Below the pieces are notes generated by a model. It was given only the letters and a program-made list of their open reading frames with translations. It was not told where the DNA came from and made no database searches. Shown piece by piece: positions 1 through 5,397 of a stretch of 15,840 bases of DNA. The DNA is taken from NCBI GenBank assembly GCA_035495435.1, contig DATJFV010000060.1, positions 1 to 15,840 of the forward strand, given 5' to 3'. Position 1 is the first letter of the stretch, and every line of letters starts with the position of its first letter. The position numbers were made by a program, and so were the translations under genes. The DNA is from JBDSKH01 sp035495435 (GTDB taxonomy: Bacteria; Actinomycetota; Actinomycetes; Actinomycetales; Microbacteriaceae).

Positions 1-147
1 CCCCCAGCCACGGGGGGTATAGCTACGTTTTGAACCGGTTCCTCACCTGTCACAGCAGCCACTACGGTTGCACCGTGCAGACAGGGGTGGAACCGCCGGG
101 AGAAGTCCGGGCGGAACCGCCCATGCAACAGCGATCGAGGGAGCACC

Positions 148-348
148 ATGGCAGCAGAGCGGCAGCTGGGCGAGGTCCGGTTCCTGACCGTGGCCGAGGT
201 CGCCTCGATCATGCGCGTGTCGAAGATGACGGTCTACCGGCTGGTGCATGCCGGCGACCTGCCCGCCATCCGCGTCGGCCGGTCGTTCCGCGTTCCCGAG
301 AACGCCGTGCACGACTACCTGCAGACCTCCTTCATCGACACGGCCTGA
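148..348 (+). CDS. Excisionase-family helix-turn-helix DNA-binding protein (66 aa)
   Basis: This is a 66-residue protein with a single MerR/excisionase-type winged helix (HTH_17-like). The segment from about residue 13 to 58 reads as LTVAEVASIMRVSKMTVYRL followed by an IRVGRSFRVPENAV wing, the typical pattern of a helix-turn-helix, a basic wing and a final recognition or dimer helix. The start ATG is supported by a GAGGGAG Shine-Dalgarno at 137-143, four bases upstream. Small proteins of this type lie next to the bS22 gene in many actinobacteria, as I recall; they are probably chromosomal regulators, not phage excisionases, and no integrase is visible nearby. The target genes are unknown. The protein is complete and its base composition matches its neighbours. 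The family call is firm and the biological role is not. Confidence 0.85.
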   Translation: MAAERQLGEVRFLTVAEVASIMRVSKMTVYRLVHAGDLPAIRVGRSFRVPENAVHDYLQTSFIDTA

Positions 349-414
349 TCGCCGGACAGCGACCCCACGGGGCCGGGGTGGACCGGATCGTCTCCGGGCC
401 GCCCCGGCGCACGT

Positions 415-443
415 TTGGGCGCTGGCGGGCAGGACGGTAGTCT
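415..443 (+). promoter_or_regulatory. Probable sigma-70-type promoter of the bS22 gene
   Basis: A TTGGGC -35-like hexamer at 415-420 and a TAGTCT -10 hexamer at 438-443 are separated by exactly 17 bases. Transcription would start near 450 and give a leader of roughly 74 bases before the bS22 ATG at 524. The spacing and -10 are good; the -35 matches TTGACA only partly. Confidence 0.55.
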
Positions 444-462
444 GTCGCGGACTGTTCGGCGA

Positions 463-496
463 GGTGCGTAGTTCGTGCCCGTCATCGGCACGCACC
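463..496 (+). promoter_or_regulatory. Leader hairpin upstream of bS22
   Basis: Within the predicted bS22 leader, GTGCC (475-479) pairs with GGCAC (487-491) around a seven-base loop. GGTGC (463-467) can then pair with GCACC (492-496), leaving a seven-base bulge on the left arm. It lies just before the ribosome binding site AAGGA (513-517). A role in translational control of this ribosomal protein is possible but only inferred, since hairpins of this strength are common in GC-rich DNA. Confidence 0.25.
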
Positions 497-523
497 ATCT
501 CCAGAACGAGGCAAGGACCACTC

Positions 524-622
524 ATGGGCTCAGTCATCAAGAAGCGCCGCAAGCGGATGGCGAAGAAGAAGCACCGCAAGCTGCTGCGCAAGACGCGCCA
601 CCAGCGTCGCAACAAGAAGTGA
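524..622 (+). CDS. Small ribosomal subunit protein bS22 (AURKAIP1/COX24 domain)
   Basis: This 32-residue, extremely basic peptide begins MGSVIKKRRKRMAKKKHRK and ends with an RRNKK tail. That sequence is the actinobacterial AURKAIP1/COX24-domain protein, identified in mycobacterial ribosome structures as bS22, a small-subunit component found near the decoding centre. A strong AAGGA ribosome binding site at 513-517 lies six bases before the ATG. The gene has its own upstream promoter and a strong intrinsic terminator downstream, so it looks monocistronic and highly expressed. Because of its size it is often missed by annotation, and a longer open frame starting far upstream in the same phase can hide it. 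Confidence is high because the peptide is nearly invariant in actinobacteria. Confidence 0.93.
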   Translation: MGSVIKKRRKRMAKKKHRKLLRKTRHQRRNKK

Positions 623-649
623 CCGCACGCACAGCGAGCGGTCAGATCG

Positions 650-688
650 GAAGCGCCGAGCCCGTCAGGGCCGGCGCTTCTCCTTTTT
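650..688 (+). terminator. Rho-independent terminator after bS22
   Basis: GAAGCGCC (650-657) pairs perfectly with GGCGCTTC (673-680). An inner CCC/GGG stem (661-663 with 668-670) closes a GTCA loop. The hairpin is followed at once by TCCTTTTT (681-688). The T-run orientation makes it a plus-strand terminator. Its right half overlaps the last codons and stop of the convergent HAD phosphatase gene. Confidence 0.85.
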
Positions 689-1435
689 CACGGCACGTGC
701 TTCGCGCCGCACGCGTCGCTGCGCCTCGCGGATGCTCTTCGGGGTGAAACGCAACACCCGCCAGTCGTGCGCGTGCGCATGGTGGGCGAGGATCGCATCC
801 GGATTCACCACCACCGGGTTGCCGACCAGCTCGAGCAGCGGGATGTCGTTGCGGCTGTCGCTGTAGGCCCAGCTGTCGGCGAGGTCGGCCCCCACCTTCA
901 TGGCGAGCGCCCGCGCCGCCTCGGCCTTGTGCTGGTGGTGCATCACCTCGCCGTCGAGCTCGCCCGTGTAGACGCCGTTCTCGTGACGGATGCGGGTGCC
1001 GATCGCGCCGGTGAGGCCGAGGCGGCGGGCGATGAGGTCGCCGATCTCCCACGGGGTCGCCGAGACCAGCCACACCTCGTGGCCTTTGCGGATGTGCTCT
1101 TGCGTCAACTCGACCGTGCCGGGGTAGAGGCGGCGCTGGATTCGGTTCTGCCAGATGCCCTCGGCGAGCTCTTTGATGTCGGTGACGTTCTTGCCGTACG
1201 ACAGTTCGAGCGCCTTCTCGCGCGCTGTCTTCAGGTGCCCCATGTTCTCGCCCTTGCGGATGAAGCGCATCTGATGCCAGACGAACGGAGCGATGTCGCG
1301 CATCGTGATGACCTTCTTCTTCCAGGCCTCGCGCCCCAGCTGGAACAGGCTGGTGCCGCGCATCAGCGTGTTGTCCACATCGAAGAAGGCGAGGATCGGG
1401 CGCTCGCTCGGAGACGACGTCGAATCCTCGGGCAT
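665..1435 (-). CDS. HAD-IB family hydrolase (SerB-like phosphatase)
   Basis: A 256-residue haloacid dehalogenase superfamily protein of subclass IB. Motif I is FFDVDNTL, with nucleophile Asp19 and acid/base Asp21. Motif II is Ser125 in LVSATPWE, the motif III lysine is probably Lys170, and motif IV is YSDSRND with Asp193 and Asp197 for Mg2+. The helical stretch between motifs I and II (about 30-110) is the C1-type cap seen in phosphoserine-phosphatase relatives. The substrate is not predictable: the family includes phosphoserine phosphatases and enzymes acting on other phosphomonoesters. The C-terminus is Lys/Arg rich. The gene appears leaderless, with TAGACT ending six bases before the ATG, and diverges from the glutaredoxin gene. 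Its 3' end lies under the bS22 terminator. All catalytic motifs are intact. Confidence 0.9.
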   Translation of the reverse strand: MPEDSTSSPSERPILAFFDVDNTLMRGTSLFQLGREAWKKKVITMRDIAPFVWHQMRFIRKGENMGHLKTAREKALELSYGKNVTDIKELAEGIWQNRIQRRLYPGTVELTQEHIRKGHEVWLVSATPWEIGDLIARRLGLTGAIGTRIRHENGVYTGELDGEVMHHQHKAEAARALAMKVGADLADSWAYSDSRNDIPLLELVGNPVVVNPDAILAHHAHAHDWRVLRFTPKSIREAQRRVRREARAVKKEKRRP

Positions 1436-1452
1436 CGAATTAGTCTAAAGCG
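1436..1452. promoter_or_regulatory. Bidirectional promoter with one shared symmetric -10 box; leaderless on both sides
   Basis: The core TTAGTCTAAA contains TAGTCT on the plus strand (1441-1446) and TAGACT on the minus strand (1447-1442), overlapping by five bases. Each hexamer is followed by exactly six bases (AAAGCG on plus, AATTCG on minus) and then the start codon of the glutaredoxin (GTG 1453) or the HAD phosphatase (ATG 1435). Only 17 bases separate the two genes, so neither has room for a Shine-Dalgarno leader. Both transcripts should begin at the start codon. No clear -35 is seen. Confidence 0.7.
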
Positions 1453-1710
1453 GTGCCCACCGTGACCCTGCTCGGCAAGCCGGGATGCCACCTCTGCGAT
1501 GACGCACGCGCCGTGGTCACCGGGGTACTGGCCTCATATCCGGAGGTGCGCTTCGAGGAGAAGTCGATCCTCGACGACCCCGAGCTGCTCGACGCGTACG
1601 TCGAAGAGATCCCCGTGGTGCTGATCGACGACCGGGTGCACACGATCTGGCGCGTCGACGAGAACCGCCTGCGCGCCGCGCTGGGCCCCGCGCCGCACCC
1701 CGCCGGTTGA
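1453..1710 (+). CDS. Glutaredoxin-like / DUF836 thiol-disulfide protein
   Basis: An 85-residue thioredoxin-fold protein. The N-terminal strand runs into GKPGCHLCDD, giving a CxxC redox motif at Cys12 and Cys15. The cis-proline loop is EEIPVVLID, with Pro54. This matches the glutaredoxin-like/DUF836 family (PF05768), small cytosolic dithiol proteins whose partners are mostly unknown; mycothiol or thioredoxin reductase could reduce it in actinobacteria. The GTG start is fixed by the -10 box six bases upstream and by the neighbouring divergent gene. The last codons and the stop lie inside a palindromic repeat, so the Pro-Ala-Gly tail is repeat-derived. The fold and motif are clear and the physiological substrate is unknown. 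Confidence 0.85.
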   Translation: MPTVTLLGKPGCHLCDDARAVVTGVLASYPEVRFEEKSILDDPELLDAYVEEIPVVLIDDRVHTIWRVDENRLRAALGPAPHPAG

Positions 1711-1737
1711 GTAGCGCCGCAGGCGCGTATCGAAACC
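1705..1737 (+). repeat. Palindromic intergenic repeat, copy 1 (33 bp)
   Basis: The element reads from GGTTGAGTAGC to GCGTATCGAAACC, with a central hairpin GCGCC-GCA-GGCGC. Together with copy 2 it forms an exact tandem duplication with a 38-base period (1698-1773, continuing to 1779). It supplies the stop codon TGA (1708-1710) of the glutaredoxin gene. Confidence 0.85.
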
Positions 1738-1742
1738 CCGCC

Positions 1743-1775
1743 GGTTGAGTAGCGCCGCAGGCGCGTATCGAAACC
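1743..1775 (+). repeat. Palindromic intergenic repeat, copy 2 (33 bp)
   Basis: This copy is identical to copy 1, including its five-base CCCGC-type linker, and has the same orientation. The two lie head to tail between the glutaredoxin gene and the YcaQ-like gene. In RNA each can fold its GCGCC/GGCGC hairpin. No T-run follows, so it is not a classical terminator. Confidence 0.85.
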
Positions 1776-1807
1776 CCGCACGAGTGTCGACTGTCCTGAG
1801 CCGCACG

Positions 1808-1819
1808 TAGGCTGCCCGC
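1808..1819 (+). promoter_or_regulatory. -10 box for leaderless YcaQ-like gene
   Basis: TAGGCT at 1808-1813 is followed by six bases (GCCCGC) and then the GTG start at 1820. This matches the spacing seen at the other gene starts in the window. No Shine-Dalgarno is present between the box and the start. Confidence 0.55.
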
Positions 1820-2941
1820 GTGATCGAGCTGAGCCGCGAGGAGGCGCGGGCGGTCGCCGTGCGCGCTGCGCTGCTCGCCGACGAGCGTCCCGACGGGCTC
1901 ATCGACATGATCCGGCGGCTCGCGGGTCTGCGTGTCGAGCAGACTGCCGTGGTCGCCGAGGCCGCCGATCACGTCGCCTGGGCGCGACTCGGCGATGGGT
2001 ACGTTCCGGGGCTGCTCGACCGGGCGGTCGCCGACGGTCGGCTGTTCGAGTACGACTGGATGTTGCGGCCGATCGAAGATCTGCCCGCGTTCCTTCCCGA
2101 GATGCGGGCCCCGTCGCCGTATCCGGCGGTGCGCGAATGGCTCGAGATCAACGCGCCGTTCCGGCGCGGGGTGCTGGCGAAGATCGCCGACCTCGGCCCG
2201 CTCACCTCCGATGACATCGCGGACGAGTCGATCGTGCCGTGGCCGTCGTCCGGGTGGACGAACAACCGCAACGTGCCCAAGATGCTCGAGCTGATGCACC
2301 GGCACGGCGAGCTCGCCGTGGTCGGTCATCGCGGGCGGTACCGCGTGTTCGACCGGGCGTCGGAGGTTCTGCCGGATGTCGAGGCGCTGGATCCCGAGAC
2401 TGCGGCACGAGAGCGCAACTCGCGTCGGCTGGCGGCGTTCGGCGTGATCCGGGCGAAGGCGAAGGGCACCCCGGCCGAGCAGTTCGACATGTCGGGTGTC
2501 GGCATGGAGGCCCGCATCGAGGGTCTGCCAGGGGTGTGGAAGGTCGACCTCGCGGCGCTCGAGTCGACGGTGCCGACCACCCGTACGGTGATCCTGTCGC
2601 CCTTCGACCGACTGGTCTTCGAGCGCGACCGGGTCGTCGATCTGTTCCAGTTCGAGTACGCGCTGGAGATGTACAAGCCGAAGCCGAAGCGTCGGTGGGG
2701 CTACTTCGCACTGCCGGTGCTGCACCACCATCGGCTGATCGGCAAGGTCGACGCGACCGCCGAGCATGCGGAGGGCGTGCTGCGCGTCGACGCGGTGCAC
2801 GAGGACGGCCCCTGGTCCGCTGCCATGCAAGACGCGGTGGCCGGCGCCCTGCGGGACCTCGCCGACCGCCTCGGCCTCGAGGTGCTGCGGGTCGCTACTC
2901 CAACACCTCGGCGATCGAGTGCGGGAACCGCGTCGGCGTGA
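1820..2941 (+). CDS. YcaQ/AlkZ-like (HTH_42) winged-helix protein, putative DNA glycosylase relative
   Basis: A 373-residue protein of the HTH_42/YcaQ family. Its characteristic signatures are the HVAWARLG segment at about residues 51-58, WTNNRNVPKMLELMHRHGEL (a winged helix near 148-167), and the conserved C-terminal block SPFDRL ... FQFEYALEMYKPKPKRRWGY ... LPVL. Characterised members (AlkZ, E. coli YcaQ) unhook DNA interstrand crosslinks or excise alkylated bases using a QxQ or QxD motif. Here the aligned position reads Arg38-Val39-Glu40, so the canonical glutamine is replaced and the acid is Glu. It may use altered chemistry or only bind DNA. The final ~16 codons overlap the convergent YciI gene and look non-conserved. 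The GTG start is supported by a -10 six bases upstream. Confidence 0.8.
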   Translation: MIELSREEARAVAVRAALLADERPDGLIDMIRRLAGLRVEQTAVVAEAADHVAWARLGDGYVPGLLDRAVADGRLFEYDWMLRPIEDLPAFLPEMRAPSPYPAVREWLEINAPFRRGVLAKIADLGPLTSDDIADESIVPWPSSGWTNNRNVPKMLELMHRHGELAVVGHRGRYRVFDRASEVLPDVEALDPETAARERNSRRLAAFGVIRAKAKGTPAEQFDMSGVGMEARIEGLPGVWKVDLAALESTVPTTRTVILSPFDRLVFERDRVVDLFQFEYALEMYKPKPKRRWGYFALPVLHHHRLIGKVDATAEHAEGVLRVDAVHEDGPWSAAMQDAVAGALRDLADRLGLEVLRVATPTPRRSSAGTASA

Positions 2942-3239
2942 AGTGCATCGCGCCGGCCGGAACCTGCCAGGGCATCACCACGAGATCGAAACGCCCCGCC
3001 TGCACGGCCGGGTCGGCCTCTTTCAGGGCGCGCACCGCATCCGGTTCACCGCGCAGGATCGACAGCCCCCGGAAGCCGTCGTGATCGAGCGGACCGGCGG
3101 CGAGCAGGTGGCCCTGTTCGTGCAGGGTGGCGAGGTGGTTGAGGTGCGCGTCCTGCATCGCGGCGGCGGTTGCCTCGTCCCATTGCGGGGCGTCGTCGCG
3201 CAGCACCAGGAGCACGGCGACGAGCGAATCGAACTGCAT
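2895..3239 (-). CDS. YciI family protein
   Basis: A 114-residue protein with the YCII ferredoxin-like fold. It has an N-terminal strand (LVAVLLVLRDDAP), a helix with AHLNHLATLHEQGHLLAAGPL, then a strand pair with GLSILRGEPDAVRAL and a DPAVQAGRF segment typical of YciI proteins. The AGPL and the ADP-(x)-AGRF signature are strong family marks. Members are small cytosolic proteins, mostly without a known reaction; some resemble muconolactone isomerases or chlorite-dismutase folds, and no catalytic claim is justified here. A TACCCT -10 lies seven bases before the ATG, suggesting leaderless expression. The 3' end overlaps the end of the convergent YcaQ-like gene by 47 bases. Confidence 0.82.
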   Translation of the reverse strand: MQFDSLVAVLLVLRDDAPQWDEATAAAMQDAHLNHLATLHEQGHLLAAGPLDHDGFRGLSILRGEPDAVRALKEADPAVQAGRFDLVVMPWQVPAGAMHFTPTRFPHSIAEVLE

Positions 3240-3252
3240 GCGGGCGAGGGTA
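3240..3252 (-). promoter_or_regulatory. -10 box for YciI gene
   Basis: On the minus strand TACCCT (3252-3247) is followed by seven bases and the ATG at 3239. The flanking GGGTACCC is self-complementary. The call rests on the consistent pattern across the window. Confidence 0.4.
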
Positions 3253-3262
3253 CCCGCCCGGT

Positions 3263-3297
3263 GGTTGAGTAGCGACCGCAGGTCGCGTATCGAAGCC
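3263..3297 (+). repeat. Palindromic intergenic repeat, copy 3 (35 bp)
   Basis: GGTTGAGTAGC ... GCGTATCGAAGCC flanks a central GCGACC-GCA-GGTCGC hairpin. It is the same element as copies 1 and 2, with compensatory changes in the stem: both arms change and pairing is kept. Confidence 0.85.
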
Positions 3298-3309
3298 TCC
3301 GCAGGTCGC

Positions 3310-3342
3310 GGTTTCGATACGCCGCTGCGCGGCTACTCAACC
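3310..3342 (-). repeat. Palindromic intergenic repeat, copy 4 (33 bp, inverted)
   Basis: On the plus strand it reads GGTTTCGATACGCC...GGCTACTCAACC, the reverse complement of the consensus. It faces copy 3 across a 12-base spacer, so the pair can form one long imperfect hairpin downstream of the aspartyl-tRNA synthetase gene. The spacer contains CCGCAGGTCGCG (3299-3310), a direct repeat of 3276-3287. Confidence 0.85.
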
Positions 3343-3356
3343 GGCGGGGGAAGCTG

Positions 3357-4673
3357 CTACGGGGTGAGCCGGTTCGGGCCGCGGAAGAGGTACGTCACCT
3401 CGCGGATCGACGACTGGTGCAGCAGCAGCATGATCACGCGCGACAGCCCCATGCCGAACCCGCCGTGCGGGGGCACCCCGTAGCGGAAGAAGTCGAGGTA
3501 GAACCCGAGCTCCTCCGGGTCGAGCCCCTTCTCCTTCGCCTGGGCGATGAGCACGTCGACGCGGTGCTCGCGCTGCGCCCCGGTGGAGATCTCGACCCCG
3601 TTGAAGATCAGGTCGTAGCTGTTGGTCAGGGTCGGGTCGTCGGCGTGCCGGCGGTGGTAGAACGGCCGGATCGACGAGGCGTAGTCGGTCAGGAACACGA
3701 ACTCGTGCCCGAACTTCTCTTTCACGTACGCCGCGATCTGCCGCTCGCCCTCCGGGTCCATGTCGTCGTCGTGGCGGGGAACCTCGTACCCGCGCTCGGC
3801 GACGATGCGCTTGGCCTCGGCCAGCGGAATGCGGGGGAACGGCGTCGTGGGCACGGTCACCTCGACCCCGAACAGGGCTTCGATCTCGTCGCCGTGCTTG
3901 TCCTTCACGGCCTGGAAGCCCGCGACGAGCAGCTGCTCGTGCATCGACATGACGTCGTCGTGGCTGTCGATCCACGAGATCTCTGCGTCGACCGAGATGA
4001 ACTCGGTGGCGTGGCGCGAGGTGAACGACGGGTCGGCGCGGAACGCCGGCGCCACCTCGAACACCTTGCCGAACCCGGCCGGCTGCGCCATCTGCTTGAA
4101 GAACTGCGGGCTCTGCGCGAGGTAGGCCTTGGTGTCGAAGTAGTCCACCTCGAACAGTTCGGCGCGCGACTCGGAGGCCGACGCCATCAGCTTGGGGGTG
4201 TGGATCTCGACGAAGTCGTGCTCGACCCACCAGGTGCGCAGCGCGTGCAGGAACGTGGTCTGCACCCGGAAGATCAGGTTCTGCTCGGGCCGGCGCAGGT
4301 CGAGGAAGCGCCAGTCGAGTCGCTTGTCGATCGACGAGTCCTCGGCGATCGGGGAGTCGAGGGCCTCGGAGGCGACCTCGAGCGCGCCGATCTTGACCTC
4401 CAGGCCGCCGAGCTTCACGCGCTCGTCGTGCTTCAGCTCGCCCTCGACCGAGAGGAAGGAGCCCAGCGTCAGCCCCGAGATGGCGTCGGCGATCGGATCG
4501 GCCTCGCCCTCGTCGCCCGAGCGGGGGTGCACCAGCTGCACCGCGCCCGACTCGTCGCGCAGGATGACGAACTGCACCTTCTTCTGGTCGCGCACCGTGT
4601 CGACCCAGCCCGCGACACGCACCGGCCCGTCGGCGAGAGCGGACAGGTGCTTGACGAGGGTGCGTTCGGTCAC
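3357..4673 (-). CDS. aspS: Archaeal-type aspartate--tRNA ligase, possibly non-discriminating (Asp/Asn)
   Basis: A 438-residue class IIb aminoacyl-tRNA synthetase. It has an OB-fold anticodon-binding domain (about 1-105, AGWVDTVRD and FVILRD), then a catalytic domain with motif 1 (FVEIHTP, 154-160), the amino-acid-binding AQSPQ (186-190), motif 2 (APAFRADPSFTSRH, 208-221) and motif 3 (GGFGMGLSR, 404-412). At 438 residues it lacks the GAD insertion of bacterial AspRS (about 590 residues) and matches the archaeal/eukaryotic type. Such enzymes often charge both tRNA-Asp and tRNA-Asn, with GatCAB completing Asn-tRNA. Position 25 is Asp where the discriminating Thermococcus enzyme has Trp26, as far as I recall. 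Motif 3 has Ser in place of the usual acidic residue before the conserved Arg. The GTG start at 4673 follows a TAGGAT box by eight bases; longer upstream starts extend into the divergent gene. Confidence 0.9.
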   Translation of the reverse strand: MTERTLVKHLSALADGPVRVAGWVDTVRDQKKVQFVILRDESGAVQLVHPRSGDEGEADPIADAISGLTLGSFLSVEGELKHDERVKLGGLEVKIGALEVASEALDSPIAEDSSIDKRLDWRFLDLRRPEQNLIFRVQTTFLHALRTWWVEHDFVEIHTPKLMASASESRAELFEVDYFDTKAYLAQSPQFFKQMAQPAGFGKVFEVAPAFRADPSFTSRHATEFISVDAEISWIDSHDDVMSMHEQLLVAGFQAVKDKHGDEIEALFGVEVTVPTTPFPRIPLAEAKRIVAERGYEVPRHDDDMDPEGERQIAAYVKEKFGHEFVFLTDYASSIRPFYHRRHADDPTLTNSYDLIFNGVEISTGAQREHRVDVLIAQAKEKGLDPEELGFYLDFFRYGVPPHGGFGMGLSRVIMLLLHQSSIREVTYLFRGPNRLTP

Positions 4674-4687
4674 GGTCCCCGATCCTA
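4674..4687 (-). promoter_or_regulatory. -10 box for aspS
   Basis: Minus-strand TAGGAT (4687-4682) ends eight bases before the GTG start, implying a leaderless or nearly leaderless transcript. No Shine-Dalgarno of useful spacing is seen, apart from a GGGG run directly in the spacer. Confidence 0.45.
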
Positions 4688-4752
4688 CCGGCGGGCGGAT
4701 GCGGGGGCCGGGCGTCGCGGGCACCGTGCGGCGGGCGAGATGCCACCGAACG

Positions 4753-4764
4753 TAGACTCGGGGG
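4753..4764 (+). promoter_or_regulatory. -10 box for the cytochrome c maturation operon
   Basis: TAGACT (4753-4758) is followed by six bases (CGGGGG) and the GTG start at 4765. It is the only promoter-like site seen upstream of the five overlapping genes ending at 9300, so it probably drives the whole operon. Confidence 0.55.
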
Positions 4765-5397
4765 GTGCCCGCCGACCTGATCCGACTCGTTCGGCACGGC
4801 GAGGTGCACAACCCCGACGGCGTGCTCTACGGCCGCATCGAGGGGTTCCATCTGAGCGACCTGGGGCACCGGATGGCGCTCGCCGCCGCGCAGTCGCTCG
4901 ACGGCCGCCCCGTCACCCGGCTGGTGGCGAGCCCGCTGCAGCGCACCCAGGAGAGCGCCGCGCCCTGGTCGCCGTTGTTCGGAGTGCGGGTCGAGACCGA
5001 CGACCGGCTGATCGAGCCGCCGAACGTGTTCGAGGGCTACAACATCCGTCGCGAGCTGCGGCGCCGGCCGTGGATGATCCGCTACCTCACGAACCCGTCG
5101 AAGCCCTCGTGGGGTGAGCCGTTCACGTCGATCGCCGCACGGATGATGGCGGCCATCACCGACATCCACGAGACCACCGAGGGCGGCGAGGCGGTGATCG
5201 TCAGCCACCAGCTGCCGATCTGGATGGTGGCGCGCACGGTGCAGCACAAGCCGCTCGCCACCGACCCGCGGCGCCGGCGCTGCGCCCTGTCGAGCATCAC
5301 CACCATCCGCTGGCAGGATGGCGCCTTCGTCGAGGTGGACTACCAGGAACCCGCGAAAGACTTGCTGGCGCAATCCATCGACCTGGGAGCAGTGTGA
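4765..5397 (+). CDS. Histidine phosphatase family protein
   Basis: A 210-residue phosphoglycerate-mutase-like protein. The catalytic RHG motif is LVRHGE with His11, the phosphate-binding Arg is in SPLQRTQES (Arg60), and the second catalytic histidine is His148 in VIVSHQLPIW. These residues indicate a 2-His phosphatase that forms a phosphohistidine intermediate. The substrate is unknown. It is the first gene of the cytochrome c maturation operon and overlaps the next gene by GTGA. The same arrangement occurs in mycobacteria (Rv0525 before Rv0526-Rv0529), so its linkage to cytochrome c assembly is old even though no direct role is known to me. The GTG start follows a -10 box by six bases. The protein is complete. 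Confidence 0.9.
   Translation: MPADLIRLVRHGEVHNPDGVLYGRIEGFHLSDLGHRMALAAAQSLDGRPVTRLVASPLQRTQESAAPWSPLFGVRVETDDRLIEPPNVFEGYNIRRELRRRPWMIRYLTNPSKPSWGEPFTSIAARMMAAITDIHETTEGGEAVIVSHQLPIWMVARTVQHKPLATDPRRRRCALSSITTIRWQDGAFVEVDYQEPAKDLLAQSIDLGAV

Noticed and set aside
148..348. Phage excisionase indicating a prophage or integrative element
   Set aside because: No integrase, attachment repeats or other phage genes are visible, and the gene sits in a housekeeping context next to bS22.
1698..1779. CRISPR-like array
   Set aside because: There are only two repeats, directly adjacent with no variable spacer, and no cas genes nearby; the palindromic consensus recurs elsewhere in inverted orientation, which fits a REP-like element.
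1517..2830. A 437-codon minus-strand open frame opposite the glutaredoxin and YcaQ-like genes
   Set aside because: It crosses the palindromic repeats and has no family signature; codon-position GC bias makes such antisense frames common.
4674..4811. Longer aspS starting at 4811
   Set aside because: The extension would overlap the divergent histidine phosphatase gene and its -10 box, and the extra residues do not resemble AspRS; the GTG at 4673 gives the expected 438 residues.
3337..5373. A 678-codon open frame on the minus strand spanning aspS and the histidine phosphatase gene
   Set aside because: It is out of frame with both genes, rich in Arg/Pro/Gly/Ala with no domain, and is a typical GC-rich shadow; the overlapping genes have complete catalytic motifs.
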